Positions 15,063 to 23,701 of a DNA stretch of 26,858 bases are shown here, in pieces. The DNA is from a virus. The first letter of the stretch is position 1. Every line of letters begins with the position of its first letter. The stretch spans positions 1-26,858 of IMG/VR virus record IMGVR_UViG_3300050025_000038, one strand, 5' to 3'. The notes beneath the pieces were generated by a model. That model was not told the DNA's origin. It did no database searches and saw nothing but the letters and a program-made list of their open reading frames with translations. Made by a program: the position numbers and the translations under genes.

Positions 15063-16577
15063 TTATGCGATGACTGAAGAGCACCACTGGAAAGCGCCCG
15101 TGGCAATGGCGGGATAGGCGTTGAAGCCAATCTCCTCTTCGCCGCGGAAGCCGATCAGGTTCTGATCCCAACGCAAATAGGCAACGTCAGAGGTGTCAAT
15201 CCTGAACTCCATCCCACGGTACAGCTTTGCCTGCTTGAACTCGCCGGCGATGGCGCCCTTCGTGGTTCCGGTGTTCGTATTGAAGTTGGCGTCGTATTTC
15301 ACGTCGCGTCCCCAGAAGGTGAGTCCACCGCCTGAGGTCTGCTGAAGGCCGTAAACCCGGCCCTGGGGGGAGACATCGCTGGGGCCCATCGCCGGAGCGA
15401 GGAAGAAGCCAGCGGCGTCGGTACCTTGCGCCATGATCGTGAAGAAGGTCGTCGCGTCGGTGACGGCTGTCACCTCCGTGCGGCCCTTCGCGGCCAGGGT
15501 GCCCATCATCTTCGCCAGAGCGCCAGAGAACGAGCCCGCGAGGGTCGTGGCCGACGGTGTGAAGGTGGTGGTGTAGGTGCCGTCTGCGATGAGGCCGGTG
15601 TAGATGCCAACGGTCGGATCGCCCACACCCTGAGAACCTGTGCCGGCGCCAGCGATGACGTAATAGTCCTCGCCCAACGTGGCGGCGCGCGTCAGTTCGT
15701 CGAGTACGTCCTGTTCGGCCGAGCCGGCCGAGAAGCGCGCATACTGCTTGGAGATGTCGTAGACGCGGGCCATCGTGCCCAAGATCGCGGTGTACGAGAA
15801 GTACGCCTCGTTCACGTTTTCCTTGGTAGCGCCCCAGTTCTGGAACTGCATCCGGGCCGGAGCGCCGGTGCGGTACGGCATGTCCACTCCACGAACTGCC
15901 ACGCCGTTTATGACGGTGAGCAGTTGCGGGTAAACGGCCGCCTGGGTGCGCGGCTTGATAACCGTGTCAACCAGGTTGTTCGGCAGAACGTATCCACCGG
16001 TGGCGCCAGTGGCGCCGAGGGTCGCCTTCGTGCCGGGCGGCAGGTGGGCAAGATTGCCCTTGCTCGCGGCGGGAGTCTCGGCCCATTCGCCGAAGTCAGC
16101 CATCGCCTTACGTCCGGCGTTGATTGCCTCGACATCGAAGTAGCCCGAAGGCAGCTCGATCGCCTTGGCGTTCAGGAGCGCCGTAAACAGTTCGCCAGCC
16201 TGGTAGTTGCGGAAGGCGGCCTTGAGATACGGGTGGGGCTGGTTGAACGCGTTGGCCTTGCGGCGTCCGCCTTCGTCCTTGCCTTTGGGCCCGTCGCCCA
16301 GAAGCGCGGCCTTGCTCGCCGGGCGGAGGTTGGCGAGAGCCGCCTTGACGGCTTCGTCGATCTCTGCCTGACGCTCGGCCTTCGCGGCTTTCTTGTCGCG
16401 CTTGATTTGCGACTCGTCCTTTTCGACGAGTTCCTTGGCGATGGCTTTCTGGCCGTCAGTGGCACGATCCTGCGCACCATCAGCCTCGTATGCCTCGTTG
16501 GCCTTGCGCATCTCGGCGAGTAGCTCGTCCGCCTTTCGCGCCAGGTCCGAGTCGAGGTGCTCCGTGTTCTTTCCCAC
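15063..16577 (-). CDS. HK97-fold major capsid protein with scaffold domain
   Basis: A 504-residue protein. Residues 1 to ~105 are charged and helical (Lys/Glu/Ala-rich coiled coil), resembling the N-terminal delta scaffold domain that is cut off during maturation. From ~115 the HK97-type shell domain follows: a GATGGYVLPNNLVDTVI segment near 190, then VRGVDMPYRTG, the AYFSYTAILG spine region, and a C-terminal FRGEEEIGFNAYPAIATGAF. Start is a GTG at 16577 with AGGAG five bases upstream. It lies after the protease gene and ends at the hairpin. Assignment is very strong from both sequence style and order. Confidence 0.93.
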   Translation of the reverse strand: MGKNTEHLDSDLARKADELLAEMRKANEAYEADGAQDRATDGQKAIAKELVEKDESQIKRDKKAAKAERQAEIDEAVKAALANLRPASKAALLGDGPKGKDEGGRRKANAFNQPHPYLKAAFRNYQAGELFTALLNAKAIELPSGYFDVEAINAGRKAMADFGEWAETPAASKGNLAHLPPGTKATLGATGATGGYVLPNNLVDTVIKPRTQAAVYPQLLTVINGVAVRGVDMPYRTGAPARMQFQNWGATKENVNEAYFSYTAILGTMARVYDISKQYARFSAGSAEQDVLDELTRAATLGEDYYVIAGAGTGSQGVGDPTVGIYTGLIADGTYTTTFTPSATTLAGSFSGALAKMMGTLAAKGRTEVTAVTDATTFFTIMAQGTDAAGFFLAPAMGPSDVSPQGRVYGLQQTSGGGLTFWGRDVKYDANFNTNTGTTKGAIAGEFKQAKLYRGMEFRIDTSDVAYLRWDQNLIGFRGEEEIGFNAYPAIATGAFQWCSSVIA

Positions 16578-16591
16578 GTCGTCTCCTATTA

Positions 16592-17323
16592 CTAGAGGCC
16601 GCGTAGCCGCTTATAACGAGCGACTTCCGCTGCCAGTGCATCGATGGAGACGCGCCTTCCTTCGTCATCGGTTCGCCCTGCCGGGGTCACCTCCGAGTCG
16701 TCCGGGTTGCCTTCGAAACCGACCATGTACGCCTTTAGGGCGTCAGGGTCGATGTCCGCGAGATTGGTTTCCGGGTCCGCGAGCCACGCCTTGAGCGACG
16801 GGACCACCGCGTACCGGTTCTGTGGAGATGTAGTAATCGTGTGTCGGATGATGGGCCATACGTCAATATGGCCCTTCGTGCGTTTCGTGGCTCCGGCGAT
16901 TGCTTGAGACGAGCCGTACAGCGGAACGTGGCGGTGTTCCATGACCTCGAATATCCTGCGCCGCGCCTCGCCGACGTTGGCCCAGAAGTCAGCCCATAGG
17001 CCGAGCTTCTCGGGTGTGTCGTCCAGCATGACGCGCCCAAGCACGAGGCCCTTGCTTGACGGCACGCTCTTGGGTACGTCGTCAACGTCGTGGTGCCAGT
17101 CAACCAGACGGGCTTTGGTAGCGCGCAGCGTGGGGTATGGGCCGTACAGGTCCGTATCCGCGTCAAAGTATTCATTATCGAGATCCCGGCCGTGGCCGTC
17201 CTTCGATGGAATGGGACCGCCGAACGGGATCACGAGGACGCGCCGGGGGATCTTGCCCATAAGCCACTGCTCCAGGCGCGAGCCCTCCATCGGTTCCGCT
17301 TTCAGTTCGCCGTGGTCAAACAT
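16592..17323 (-). CDS. Prohead maturation protease (candidate)
   Basis: A 243-residue protein between portal and capsid genes, the usual place of the HK97-type prohead protease that trims the scaffold domain. The sequence has VLVIPFGGPIPS near 29-40, DWHHD at 75-79 and LYGSSQA at 135-141; a His followed ~60 residues later by a Ser in a YGSS context is compatible with the Ser-His catalytic pair of phage maturation proteases (S78-like). The C-terminus is charged. Start ATG 17323 has AGGTGAG upstream and lies seven bases after the portal stop. The presence of a cleavable scaffold in the capsid protein supports the call. Confidence 0.7.
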   Translation of the reverse strand: MFDHGELKAEPMEGSRLEQWLMGKIPRRVLVIPFGGPIPSKDGHGRDLDNEYFDADTDLYGPYPTLRATKARLVDWHHDVDDVPKSVPSSKGLVLGRVMLDDTPEKLGLWADFWANVGEARRRIFEVMEHRHVPLYGSSQAIAGATKRTKGHIDVWPIIRHTITTSPQNRYAVVPSLKAWLADPETNLADIDPDALKAYMVGFEGNPDDSEVTPAGRTDDEGRRVSIDALAAEVARYKRLRGL

Positions 17324-17330
17324 GTCTCAC

Positions 17331-19982
17331 CTACTCGATTACCGGGAGCCAGTCTAGCGTCCCGTTGGGGTGTTCCTCTTCGGCGTCGGCGTCGTCAAGT
17401 GAGAACGTCTGCCCGTCGCGTGCCGCGCACATATCGTCCTGGTCGCCGTCAACGGCCTCGACCATCTCAACGCCGACTTCGACGTATGAGCCAAGTTCGC
17501 CGTCCCGATAGGCTTCGTTGACTTCAGTGCGCGCGATCAGCTCGGCGCGGTACTCGTCGAAGATCGGCATCCCGTTATCCAAGACGCCAGCTTCGATCAG
17601 GTCCGCGATTGCGCCGGGCGGGAGTCCTTCGGTTACGCCGTCGGCGATGATCTTCTGCAACGCGACGCGGGTGCGCTCGTTGATTGCCTGCACGCGTGTA
17701 GCGCCACGCTCAAGGACACGACTCAGCGCGCCAGGCAGCGGCGGAGCTGAGGGGTTAGCCATGATGGTGGACTCAGCCTTGCCGGGTTGGAGCTCGGCCA
17801 TGATGTGCGTCCGAAGCTCGCCGGTCATGGTTTCGAGGTGCGGTCGGAGCGCGTTTGCGAGCGACTGGTCCCACTCGTTGCGCATGGCAGCCGGCCACAG
17901 GTGGGCCGGGTCCTTGAGTCGGTACGCCGGAAGCGTCCGCACGCGGGCGACGATGGAGCGTTGCTGCTCTTCTAGCACCCGTCGGATGGATGCGGCGATC
18001 TGCGGAGTTTCGGTTTCGAGGATGCGGGTGCGCAGTTCCTTGAGTCCATCGCGGAGCCCGGCCTTCTTGAACGGCGCGTCGTACTTCTTGGATTGCATCG
18101 CGTCGGCGGGGGCGTTTGCAGCGGCGGCGCCGGATGCGATGTAGGCGGGGATCGTCTTCTGGCCCGCTGCGCGATAGGCGGCAATATGGTGCCAGCCATC
18201 GGCTAGCGCCATGCCCTCAGGAACCTGTGGGGTGTCCACGAGGATAATGGGACGCGTCGGGGCACCCGTGGCGAGCATGGCCGTGAGTGAGTTCACCTTG
18301 GCCGGGTCAAGCCGTTGGTTGGAGCGCGGCGGAACCTCGATGTGCTTGATAAGGTGCGCGGGATCGAACTCCCACGTCGCCTCATCTACCCACTTCGTGA
18401 GCTTGCTCGGGTACTGCGGATCGAGGATGCCATGCACTGCCGTCCGAATATCAGACTGGCTGGCGGTTGCTTTCTTGGCAGCTACGGCGGGCGGTGTAAC
18501 GGCTGGCTTTACAACCGGTACCGGGGGCGCCACGGGAGTTCGGGAGCGCCAGTTCGCCACGGGACGATCCACGCCGGGCTCGTCCTCATCCGCAAGCGGT
18601 GGGACAAAGCCGGGCATCGAAGCGGGCGGCGGTGCCGAAGCGTACCCACCCATCAGGGCCAGCGGCGTCATGATGCTCTGAATGTATATCTCTTCGTCCA
18701 CGGGCTTGCCCGATGGGCCCAGGACTTCCGGGCCCAGCGGTTCGAGTCCTACCTGCTCGCGACGCTCCGCGCCCGTCAACGGCAGCCCGAGAGCCTGTAC
18801 GGCCATTGCGTAGCGCGGAGAGTCGTCGTCAAACTCGGGTTCGTCCACAATGAGCTTCGGCGTCCAGCCGCCGAGGAGCGTTTCGTACCTGTCGAGGAGT
18901 CCCGTCTGGATGGTTTCGACGAACGGCACGAGTCTCGGATGGATGGCGTTCTGCCAGAGCGCGGCTTCGTCGTACTTTCTGACATCCCCGGAGTTGAGTC
19001 CGGCGGGCGAGTAACCGCCCAACTGGGACAGCGGCACGCCCCAGATGTTGAGCAAGTCGTCGCGAACTTCCGTCATGAGCTTCGCTACCGCGGACTCGGC
19101 GGTTGTCTGGGCCGTCTTCGTGAACTCCACTGGTGCCTGAACGACTTGCAAGCGGCGTCCGGCGTTGGGCTGCTCGGCGATGCTGCGCCAGTCTCTTATC
19201 GCCTGTTCGTATGCGTTGCCTTCGAGTGAGCCCATCTTGGGCGAGATGATGCCGGCGATACGTCCACCCGTCGCCATGATGTCCTGGAGGTACTTGTCGA
19301 AGCTCTGGCTGAGCTGCGCCTTGTGCATCGCAGACTCAACCAGGCCGATGCCGAAGTACCCGTCGTCGGGCGGTTCGAGGTTGAACTGGAGCATCTGATC
19401 GAGATCCGCCGTCACGCCCTTGTTGCCGGGCTTACGGTCGATGATCCACTTTTCCAGATTGCCGTTCGCGTCCGCGCCGGCCTCGACTCGATCGGGGCGG
19501 ATGTAGACGATGTTCAGCGGGATGCCGTAGCCGTTAGGCTGATCGAAGAACCAGAACGCCGGCCCACAGAGTCCCATGTGACGCGAGGTGAGCGCCCACA
19601 GAACGGTGCGCGGCTTACGCTGCCCCACTTCCAGTTGACTCTGGGGTCGCGCGAGGAGTCGATACGCTTCCTTGGCGTAGGCGTTCGGATAGGCGTCGTC
19701 GATCGTCTCGCCGTCGGGGTCTTCGAGATGCCAGGGAACGGTGGCGAACTTGCCCGAGATGACGCGTTCGGCAGAGCGTATCCAGTCCACCGAGATGCCC
19801 ATCTGCCAGGCACGGCGCATACGCATCTGCGGGTTATCGCCGAGGATGGACGGCAGCAGGTATTCGGTCATGAGGACGCCGGCGCCCGCGCCTACGGGGC
19901 CGGCCTTGGTGGACTCTGCTGAGCGGTCAAGCAACGTTGGCCGCTCAACGGAAGCCCGCCGGGGCGGGACTAACACGCTCAT
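17331..19982 (-). CDS. Portal protein fused to ParB-like and MuF-like domains
   Basis: An 883-residue protein with three regions. Residues ~50-450 are an HK97-family portal (LGGYSPAGLNSGDVRKYDEA at about 321-340; the LNxG-D element is typical). After a Pro/Ala linker, residues ~544-616 show a ParB/sulfiredoxin-like fold pattern: IEVPPRSNQRLDPAKV, RPIILVDTP and DGWHHIAAYRAAG. Residues ~757-880 look like a MuF/gp7 head morphogenesis domain: LIARTEVNEAYRDGEL, then C852, RDG and EHPNGT, although the usual HPNCRC cysteines are lost. The portal is the DNA gate of the head; MuF proteins are minor head proteins near the portal. Start ATG 19982 overlaps the small membrane protein stop. The ParB insert is unusual. 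Confidence 0.88.
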   Translation of the reverse strand: MSVLVPPRRASVERPTLLDRSAESTKAGPVGAGAGVLMTEYLLPSILGDNPQMRMRRAWQMGISVDWIRSAERVISGKFATVPWHLEDPDGETIDDAYPNAYAKEAYRLLARPQSQLEVGQRKPRTVLWALTSRHMGLCGPAFWFFDQPNGYGIPLNIVYIRPDRVEAGADANGNLEKWIIDRKPGNKGVTADLDQMLQFNLEPPDDGYFGIGLVESAMHKAQLSQSFDKYLQDIMATGGRIAGIISPKMGSLEGNAYEQAIRDWRSIAEQPNAGRRLQVVQAPVEFTKTAQTTAESAVAKLMTEVRDDLLNIWGVPLSQLGGYSPAGLNSGDVRKYDEAALWQNAIHPRLVPFVETIQTGLLDRYETLLGGWTPKLIVDEPEFDDDSPRYAMAVQALGLPLTGAERREQVGLEPLGPEVLGPSGKPVDEEIYIQSIMTPLALMGGYASAPPPASMPGFVPPLADEDEPGVDRPVANWRSRTPVAPPVPVVKPAVTPPAVAAKKATASQSDIRTAVHGILDPQYPSKLTKWVDEATWEFDPAHLIKHIEVPPRSNQRLDPAKVNSLTAMLATGAPTRPIILVDTPQVPEGMALADGWHHIAAYRAAGQKTIPAYIASGAAAANAPADAMQSKKYDAPFKKAGLRDGLKELRTRILETETPQIAASIRRVLEEQQRSIVARVRTLPAYRLKDPAHLWPAAMRNEWDQSLANALRPHLETMTGELRTHIMAELQPGKAESTIMANPSAPPLPGALSRVLERGATRVQAINERTRVALQKIIADGVTEGLPPGAIADLIEAGVLDNGMPIFDEYRAELIARTEVNEAYRDGELGSYVEVGVEMVEAVDGDQDDMCAARDGQTFSLDDADAEEEHPNGTLDWLPVIE

Positions 19983-20131
19983 GGCGGCGCCTCACTACGT
20001 TGGTCTACAAGTGCCGCCAGGACGAACGCCACAGCGGCCAGGAACAGCGGCGCCAGCGGCGGCCAGACGAGATAGAACCCGCCCGCGCCAAGCGCGGCAC
20101 CCGCGATGCAGAGAACGTCGAAGCGGCTCAC
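19979..20131 (-). CDS. 50-aa two-helix membrane protein
   Basis: GTG at 20131 overlaps the preceding stop (GTGA) and the TGA at 19981-19979 overlaps the portal start (ATGA), so it fills exactly the space between two genes. The 50 residues contain two hydrophobic segments, about 6-22 and 25-42, separated by a WPPL turn, with a short polar tail. A hairpin-like integral membrane protein is predicted. I do not recognise the family. A holin-like or accessory lysis role is possible, but it sits in the packaging region between terminase and portal. Confidence 0.65.
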   Translation of the reverse strand: MSRFDVLCIAGAALGAGGFYLVWPPLAPLFLAAVAFVLAALVDQRSEAPP

Positions 20132-20403
20132 TCTTCCCACGTCCCGAATGAGTACGAGTCGCTGCCGATGTTGTGGAGCGCGGCCCGGACTTCGCGATTG
20201 AGTTGCGGGCCGAGCGGCTTATGGATGGGCGTAAACGTCCAGGCCAGCGGCGGCGCTCCGTGGGCATCCGGCGGTTCGCGCCGACTCATCTCCACCGTAA
20301 GCTCCGTGCGAACGGCATGGTGTATCTCACGCGGCAACTGCGCGCGCAGACGCGTCACGTCGCGTTCGAGCTTGGCGATACGCTTGGCGCACTTACAAGT
20401 CAC
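20128..20403 (-). CDS. 91-aa protein with N-terminal coiled coil
   Basis: Starts with GTG at 20403 overlapping the large terminase stop (GTGA), GGAGG six bases upstream; ends overlapping the next small gene. Residues ~2-40 begin with TCKCAKRIAKLERDV and form a charged amphipathic helix, while the C-terminal half (PPLAWTFTPIHKPLGPQLN and later SDSYSFGTWEE) is Pro-rich. The two cysteines (CKC) near the N-terminus may bind metal. Position between terminase and portal suggests a packaging or head accessory protein; no family was recognised. Confidence 0.65.
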   Translation of the reverse strand: MTCKCAKRIAKLERDVTRLRAQLPREIHHAVRTELTVEMSRREPPDAHGAPPLAWTFTPIHKPLGPQLNREVRAALHNIGSDSYSFGTWEE

Positions 20404-21680
20404 GCCACGCCTCCAAACGTCTGTCTGCCCGCCCACGGGTTCGCGGGGTCCGGCTCGAAACTCATCACGCCATACCGTAGCGCGTCGCAGGCGTCGTCAT
20501 TGATCTCGATCGGACGCTCCTGGAACCCGCCTGTTCGCGCTGGCATCCAAGTATAACCCGGCAGTTCGCCCAGTAGACCACTGCATTTGGGATCGATCGT
20601 CATGCCGTGCGCAAAGGCGTTGGACACCGCGTCGATGCCGGGTCGCACGTCGTTGCGTGCCTCGACCATCGGGAGCCCGGCCTGCTTGCACTCTGCGATG
20701 TAGGCGGGTTCGGACGGGTCGGCGTAGAACGTCTCGACGCCATAGACGCGCTGCATCTCTTTGAGAGTCGGGATGAGATCGTGAACGGTGGCACCGTGGG
20801 CGTACAGCTCGCCGATTACGCCGAGCCTGCCGCTGCCCGATTGTCCGAGCACCTCGCACGCGAAGGCGTGGACGAAGCCCCAGTCGACGCCGGCGTGAAC
20901 GTGGCGGAACGGCGGCTCGGCAGAACGGATGAGCAGATCGGGCACGGTCCAGATGACACCCTCAGCCGCTACCCATAGGCCCTTGCCCAACCGTTGCCCG
21001 GCGGCGCTGTCGCCCAACTGCGTCAGGCGCTCGAGGTAGTCGGCGGACAGGAAGCGGTTCTCCGTGATCGTGTACCACTCGCGGCTCGGCAGGGGTGGAG
21101 TGAAGCGGCGCTTGAGCCAGTGTGCAGGCGGGCCGGGGTTCGTGGCCGCGGCCAGCTGATGCCAGGGCATCCGTGGATCGCGGAGACGGCCCTGCAGCAT
21201 GATCCAGTCCGACTCGCTGCACTCCACCGCCTCGTCGACGAACGCACACGCCAGGTCGAGTGACCCCACCTTGGACGGAACGCCGGTGATGGGGTCCGGG
21301 TCGAGGCCGAGGAAGTAGATGCGCGAGCCGTTGTGGAGCTCCAGCCAGTTCTCGCTCTTGTTCCGCTTGGCGATCTTGTGGGGCTCTGCCACGTCGCGCC
21401 AGAACGTCCGCTCCGTGGTGGCAGGCAGGGACGCGGCGATCTTGCGGAAGATGCCGAACTGCGCGCCGGGGTACTTCTGGGCGAGATACCACGCCTTCTC
21501 GCAGAGGACACGCGACTTGCCGGCGCCCATCCACGCGCTCGCCACAGCCTCCGGGGCTTCGGAGTAGAAGAATGCCTCGTGATCTGGCGAGGCGAACGAC
21601 AGCGCGCGATCCTGGTCGGTCTTGCGGGTGCGCACGCGGGCCAGCGCGGCAACGGCGATCGTCTCGGAGTAGGAGCTCAT
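20400..21680 (-). CDS. terL: Terminase large subunit (TerL)
   Basis: A 426-residue packaging motor. The ATPase half shows Walker A GAGKS at 52-56 and Walker B ACAFVDEA (D149, E150), with an AAATNPG coupling motif near 177-183. The nuclease half has VHAGVDWGF (D266), FYADPSEP (D321) and INDDACDALRYG (about 393-404), the acidic residues of the RNase H-like site. Length is normal for a compact terminase. I chose ATG 21680 (MSSYSETIA), which overlaps the small terminase stop; the frame extends 101 codons further upstream as an Arg-rich shadow. It cuts concatemers and drives DNA through the portal. Confidence 0.95.
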   Translation of the reverse strand: MSSYSETIAVAALARVRTRKTDQDRALSFASPDHEAFFYSEAPEAVASAWMGAGKSRVLCEKAWYLAQKYPGAQFGIFRKIAASLPATTERTFWRDVAEPHKIAKRNKSENWLELHNGSRIYFLGLDPDPITGVPSKVGSLDLACAFVDEAVECSESDWIMLQGRLRDPRMPWHQLAAATNPGPPAHWLKRRFTPPLPSREWYTITENRFLSADYLERLTQLGDSAAGQRLGKGLWVAAEGVIWTVPDLLIRSAEPPFRHVHAGVDWGFVHAFACEVLGQSGSGRLGVIGELYAHGATVHDLIPTLKEMQRVYGVETFYADPSEPAYIAECKQAGLPMVEARNDVRPGIDAVSNAFAHGMTIDPKCSGLLGELPGYTWMPARTGGFQERPIEINDDACDALRYGVMSFEPDPANPWAGRQTFGGVA

Positions 21681-22105
21681 CGGTTGGTGCCCATGAGACG
21701 CTCGGCCACACGCACCGCGGCCTCCAACTCGTCGGGATCGTTCGTCAGCCCTTCGAGGATATGGCGCACATCGATGCGTACCTCGGTCTTCTCGCGCCAG
21801 TCGCCGCCGAACCGTCGAGCGAGGATGTCCAGCGCGTCGCGAGTGGTGCGGGCCTTGCGGATTGCGAGGTCTACCAGCGCCGACTCGGCTTGACGCTCTG
21901 CCTTCGCGACAGACTCGGCAAACTCCTGGTAGATCGGCTCCGCCAACCGCTGAGGATCGGTGCCCTCTCCGCGGGCGATCCACTCGAAGTACGTGGAGCG
22001 TGCGACACCGAAAGCCCCCGCGGCTGTAGCCGGGGGGACGCAGTGTCCAATCAGTTCCACGATGCCCGCTGCGAGTGCGGGAGTCAGCTTCGATGGTCTA
22101 GCCAT
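21677..22105 (-). CDS. terS: Terminase small subunit (TerS)
   Basis: A 142-residue protein. Its N-terminus is a helix-turn-helix (LTPALAAGIVELI, then PATAAGAFGVARSTYFEWI), followed by a helical oligomerisation region (FAESVAKAERQAESALVDLAI) and a section that ends with EAAVRVAERLMGTNR. This is the organisation of small terminases, which recognise the packaging site and stimulate TerL. It lies immediately before and overlaps TerL. Start ATG 22105 has GGTGGAG just upstream. Confidence 0.88.
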   Translation of the reverse strand: MARPSKLTPALAAGIVELIGHCVPPATAAGAFGVARSTYFEWIARGEGTDPQRLAEPIYQEFAESVAKAERQAESALVDLAIRKARTTRDALDILARRFGGDWREKTEVRIDVRHILEGLTNDPDELEAAVRVAERLMGTNR

Positions 22106-22187
22106 GCTCCACCGGGTTGGTGTCCACCAGTTGCCCGGACGGACGCGGGGGCGGTTGCGAAGTGCTCAGACGAGCGACCGCCTGCAT
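22098..22187 (-). CDS. Possible 29-aa peptide
   Basis: The 86 bases between the candidate holin and TerS hold one short frame, ATG 22187 to TAG 22098, overlapping the TerS start by eight bases. The peptide MQAVARLSTSQPPP... is polar and Pro-rich. The ribosome site is weak. It may be only a leader that couples translation to TerS, or not translated at all. Confidence 0.25.
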   Translation of the reverse strand: MQAVARLSTSQPPPRPSGQLVDTNPVEHG

Positions 22188-22191
22188 ATGG

Positions 22192-22569
22192 TCAGACCTT
22201 GGCCCACGTCTTGCAGGTGGGGCAGTGTTTCTGCGCGTGCCGAATGGCATCCGCCTCGTCCGCAGACGCTTCGATCGGCGCATAGCCGAACGTGCTCAGG
22301 AACCACGTCACGACGGCCGGCGCGACCTGCGAACGCACGAGCTGCGCCACGAGGACCGCGAGGATCGGCACGGCGTAGCTCAAGAACGCGATCGCCTCGC
22401 CCTTGACGGCATCGAGGCTCGTGGGGACGAGCCAGCCGTAACCCTGAACGAGTGCGATGGCCGAGGCCACGACGACGGCGACCGAGAAACTGATCGCCGT
22501 GCGGATGCCGAGGGGAATGGTGAGCCAGGCGTTGTGGATGGCCGCGATGATGGCAGCTAGTCTGTTCAT
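22192..22569 (-). CDS. Two-helix membrane protein, candidate holin
   Basis: A 125-residue protein with hydrophobic segments at about 23-42 and 60-79 and a polar C-terminus, the topology of many class II/III holins. It directly follows a candidate cell-wall peptidase, which supports a lysis role. The start (ATG 22569) has a strong ribosome site (GGGAGG, five bases away). Odd feature: the C-terminus contains H111, H115, and C116-P-T-C119, a possible metal-binding knuckle not usual in holins. A general membrane protein is the alternative. Confidence 0.55.
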   Translation of the reverse strand: MNRLAAIIAAIHNAWLTIPLGIRTAISFSVAVVVASAIALVQGYGWLVPTSLDAVKGEAIAFLSYAVPILAVLVAQLVRSQVAPAVVTWFLSTFGYAPIEASADEADAIRHAQKHCPTCKTWAKV

Positions 22570-22579
22570 GTGTGCCTCC

Positions 22580-23530
22580 CTATCGAAAGGTGAAGTTGCG
22601 GTCGAGAATGAATTGGCCGTTCGCCAACTGGTGCGCCGCGCCCGTGTACCGTCCGCCCAAGAAGCCCTTGCGTGTCGTCTGAACGACTACCATCGGAGTC
22701 GGCGAGCCGTCCGGGTTGATATAGCAGGCCAGGGACGTAGCGGTTTTGACATCGGCGCCTTTGTCGGCGAAGGGGACCTGAGTTGTTGGGTCCGTGGGGA
22801 ACTCCTTTCCCGTAAGCGCCTGGAAGTCGGCCGCGATCTGAGTCCGGCGCTCGGGTGTGAGGCTAGCCCAAACGTGCGGCCAGATGATGACGTGATGTTC
22901 GTTGAAGTCGCTGGGATTGCCCACAAAGGACTTTGTGAGCTGGCACTGATACGCCCACGTGTTCGCGTAGACGTAGGTCGGGTCGTATCGTCCGCCGCCG
23001 ATCTCGTGGCCGCCCTCGATCTGCCCTTGTCCGGCGCCGCCGTCCCAGACTTTCGCTGGGTACTCCTGCGCGGCGTGAACCACGACGCCGTAGATGCCGC
23101 CGCAGAACTCGGCGTCTACCTCTTCGATGCTCGTCCAGTCCTTGTGGATGGAACCCCACGCAAGCGGCTTGGTCCGTGGGTCGCTGGTCAGGCCGTGAAC
23201 GAGCAGCCAATCGAGGAACTGCTCCGTTACCAGTCCATCACCTGGAGGTGAGGCATAGTGTCCGGCCGCTTTGTAGTCCGCGATGCAGTCGGCCGCTGTG
23301 ACGGCAGGCATCGGCTCGGACGTAAGTGTCTTCCATGACACCTCGAACGACGTTCGGCAGGCGACGACTACACAATCGCCCCATGCGTCATTGCCGCCCA
23401 TGTCCAGCGGGTAGATCCGCGACAGGTTGTCTACCGCCGGAGGTGGGGTTGGGATGGCCCAGGTCGGCGCGCCGATCAGGAGTCGGCGCTTATTGGGGTC
23501 TGCGGGTAGTCGGCCGAGTTGCATCTTCAT
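22580..23530 (-). CDS. Papain-like cysteine peptidase, candidate endolysin
   Basis: A 316-residue protein with a papain-like arrangement: Cys53 in NDAWGDCVVVA (a helix following a Gly-Asp-Cys), His175 in IEGGHEIGG and Asn190 in VYANTWAYQ. These three residues in this order and context are the C1/C39-like catalytic triad. No signal peptide or cell-wall binding repeat is obvious. Its neighbours are three small membrane proteins, so the simplest reading is the phage endolysin that cuts peptide cross-links after holin opening. A virion-associated or processing peptidase is possible. ATG 23530 overlaps the stop of the 57-aa membrane gene (ATGA). Confidence 0.65.
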   Translation of the reverse strand: MKMQLGRLPADPNKRRLLIGAPTWAIPTPPPAVDNLSRIYPLDMGGNDAWGDCVVVACRTSFEVSWKTLTSEPMPAVTAADCIADYKAAGHYASPPGDGLVTEQFLDWLLVHGLTSDPRTKPLAWGSIHKDWTSIEEVDAEFCGGIYGVVVHAAQEYPAKVWDGGAGQGQIEGGHEIGGGRYDPTYVYANTWAYQCQLTKSFVGNPSDFNEHHVIIWPHVWASLTPERRTQIAADFQALTGKEFPTDPTTQVPFADKGADVKTATSLACYINPDGSPTPMVVVQTTRKGFLGGRYTGAAHQLANGQFILDRNFTFR

Positions 23531-23700
23531 CGTGCGTGTGTCCTCGTTTCGACGGTCTCAGGATCGTGTTCAGTGAGGTAGTAAATGTCTGACGTCATGC
23601 TCTGGCGTTCGTGGACCGCTACGCGGTGATCAAGCCACAGCGCCCAGACGAAGACGCCGATGTTGACGCCGACGAACAGCAGGGCGGCGAGCAAGATCAT
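23527..23700 (-). CDS. 57-aa single-pass membrane protein
   Basis: ATG at 23700 lies one base after the preceding stop, and its TGA overlaps the peptidase start. Residues ~2-23 (MILLAALLFVGVNIG... ALWL) form one strong transmembrane helix; the remaining 34 residues are charged and polar. Size, topology and place in the lysis region suggest a spanin-like, antiholin or holin-accessory role (inference). No lipobox cysteine is present. Confidence 0.65.
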   Translation of the reverse strand: MILLAALLFVGVNIGVFVWALWLDHRVAVHERQSMTSDIYYLTEHDPETVETRTHAR

Positions 23701-23701
23701 G

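Noticed and set aside
15426-16523. 365-aa plus-strand open frame
   Set aside because: Exactly antisense to the major capsid gene; composition is that of an antisense shadow and no ribosome site or neighbour supports it.
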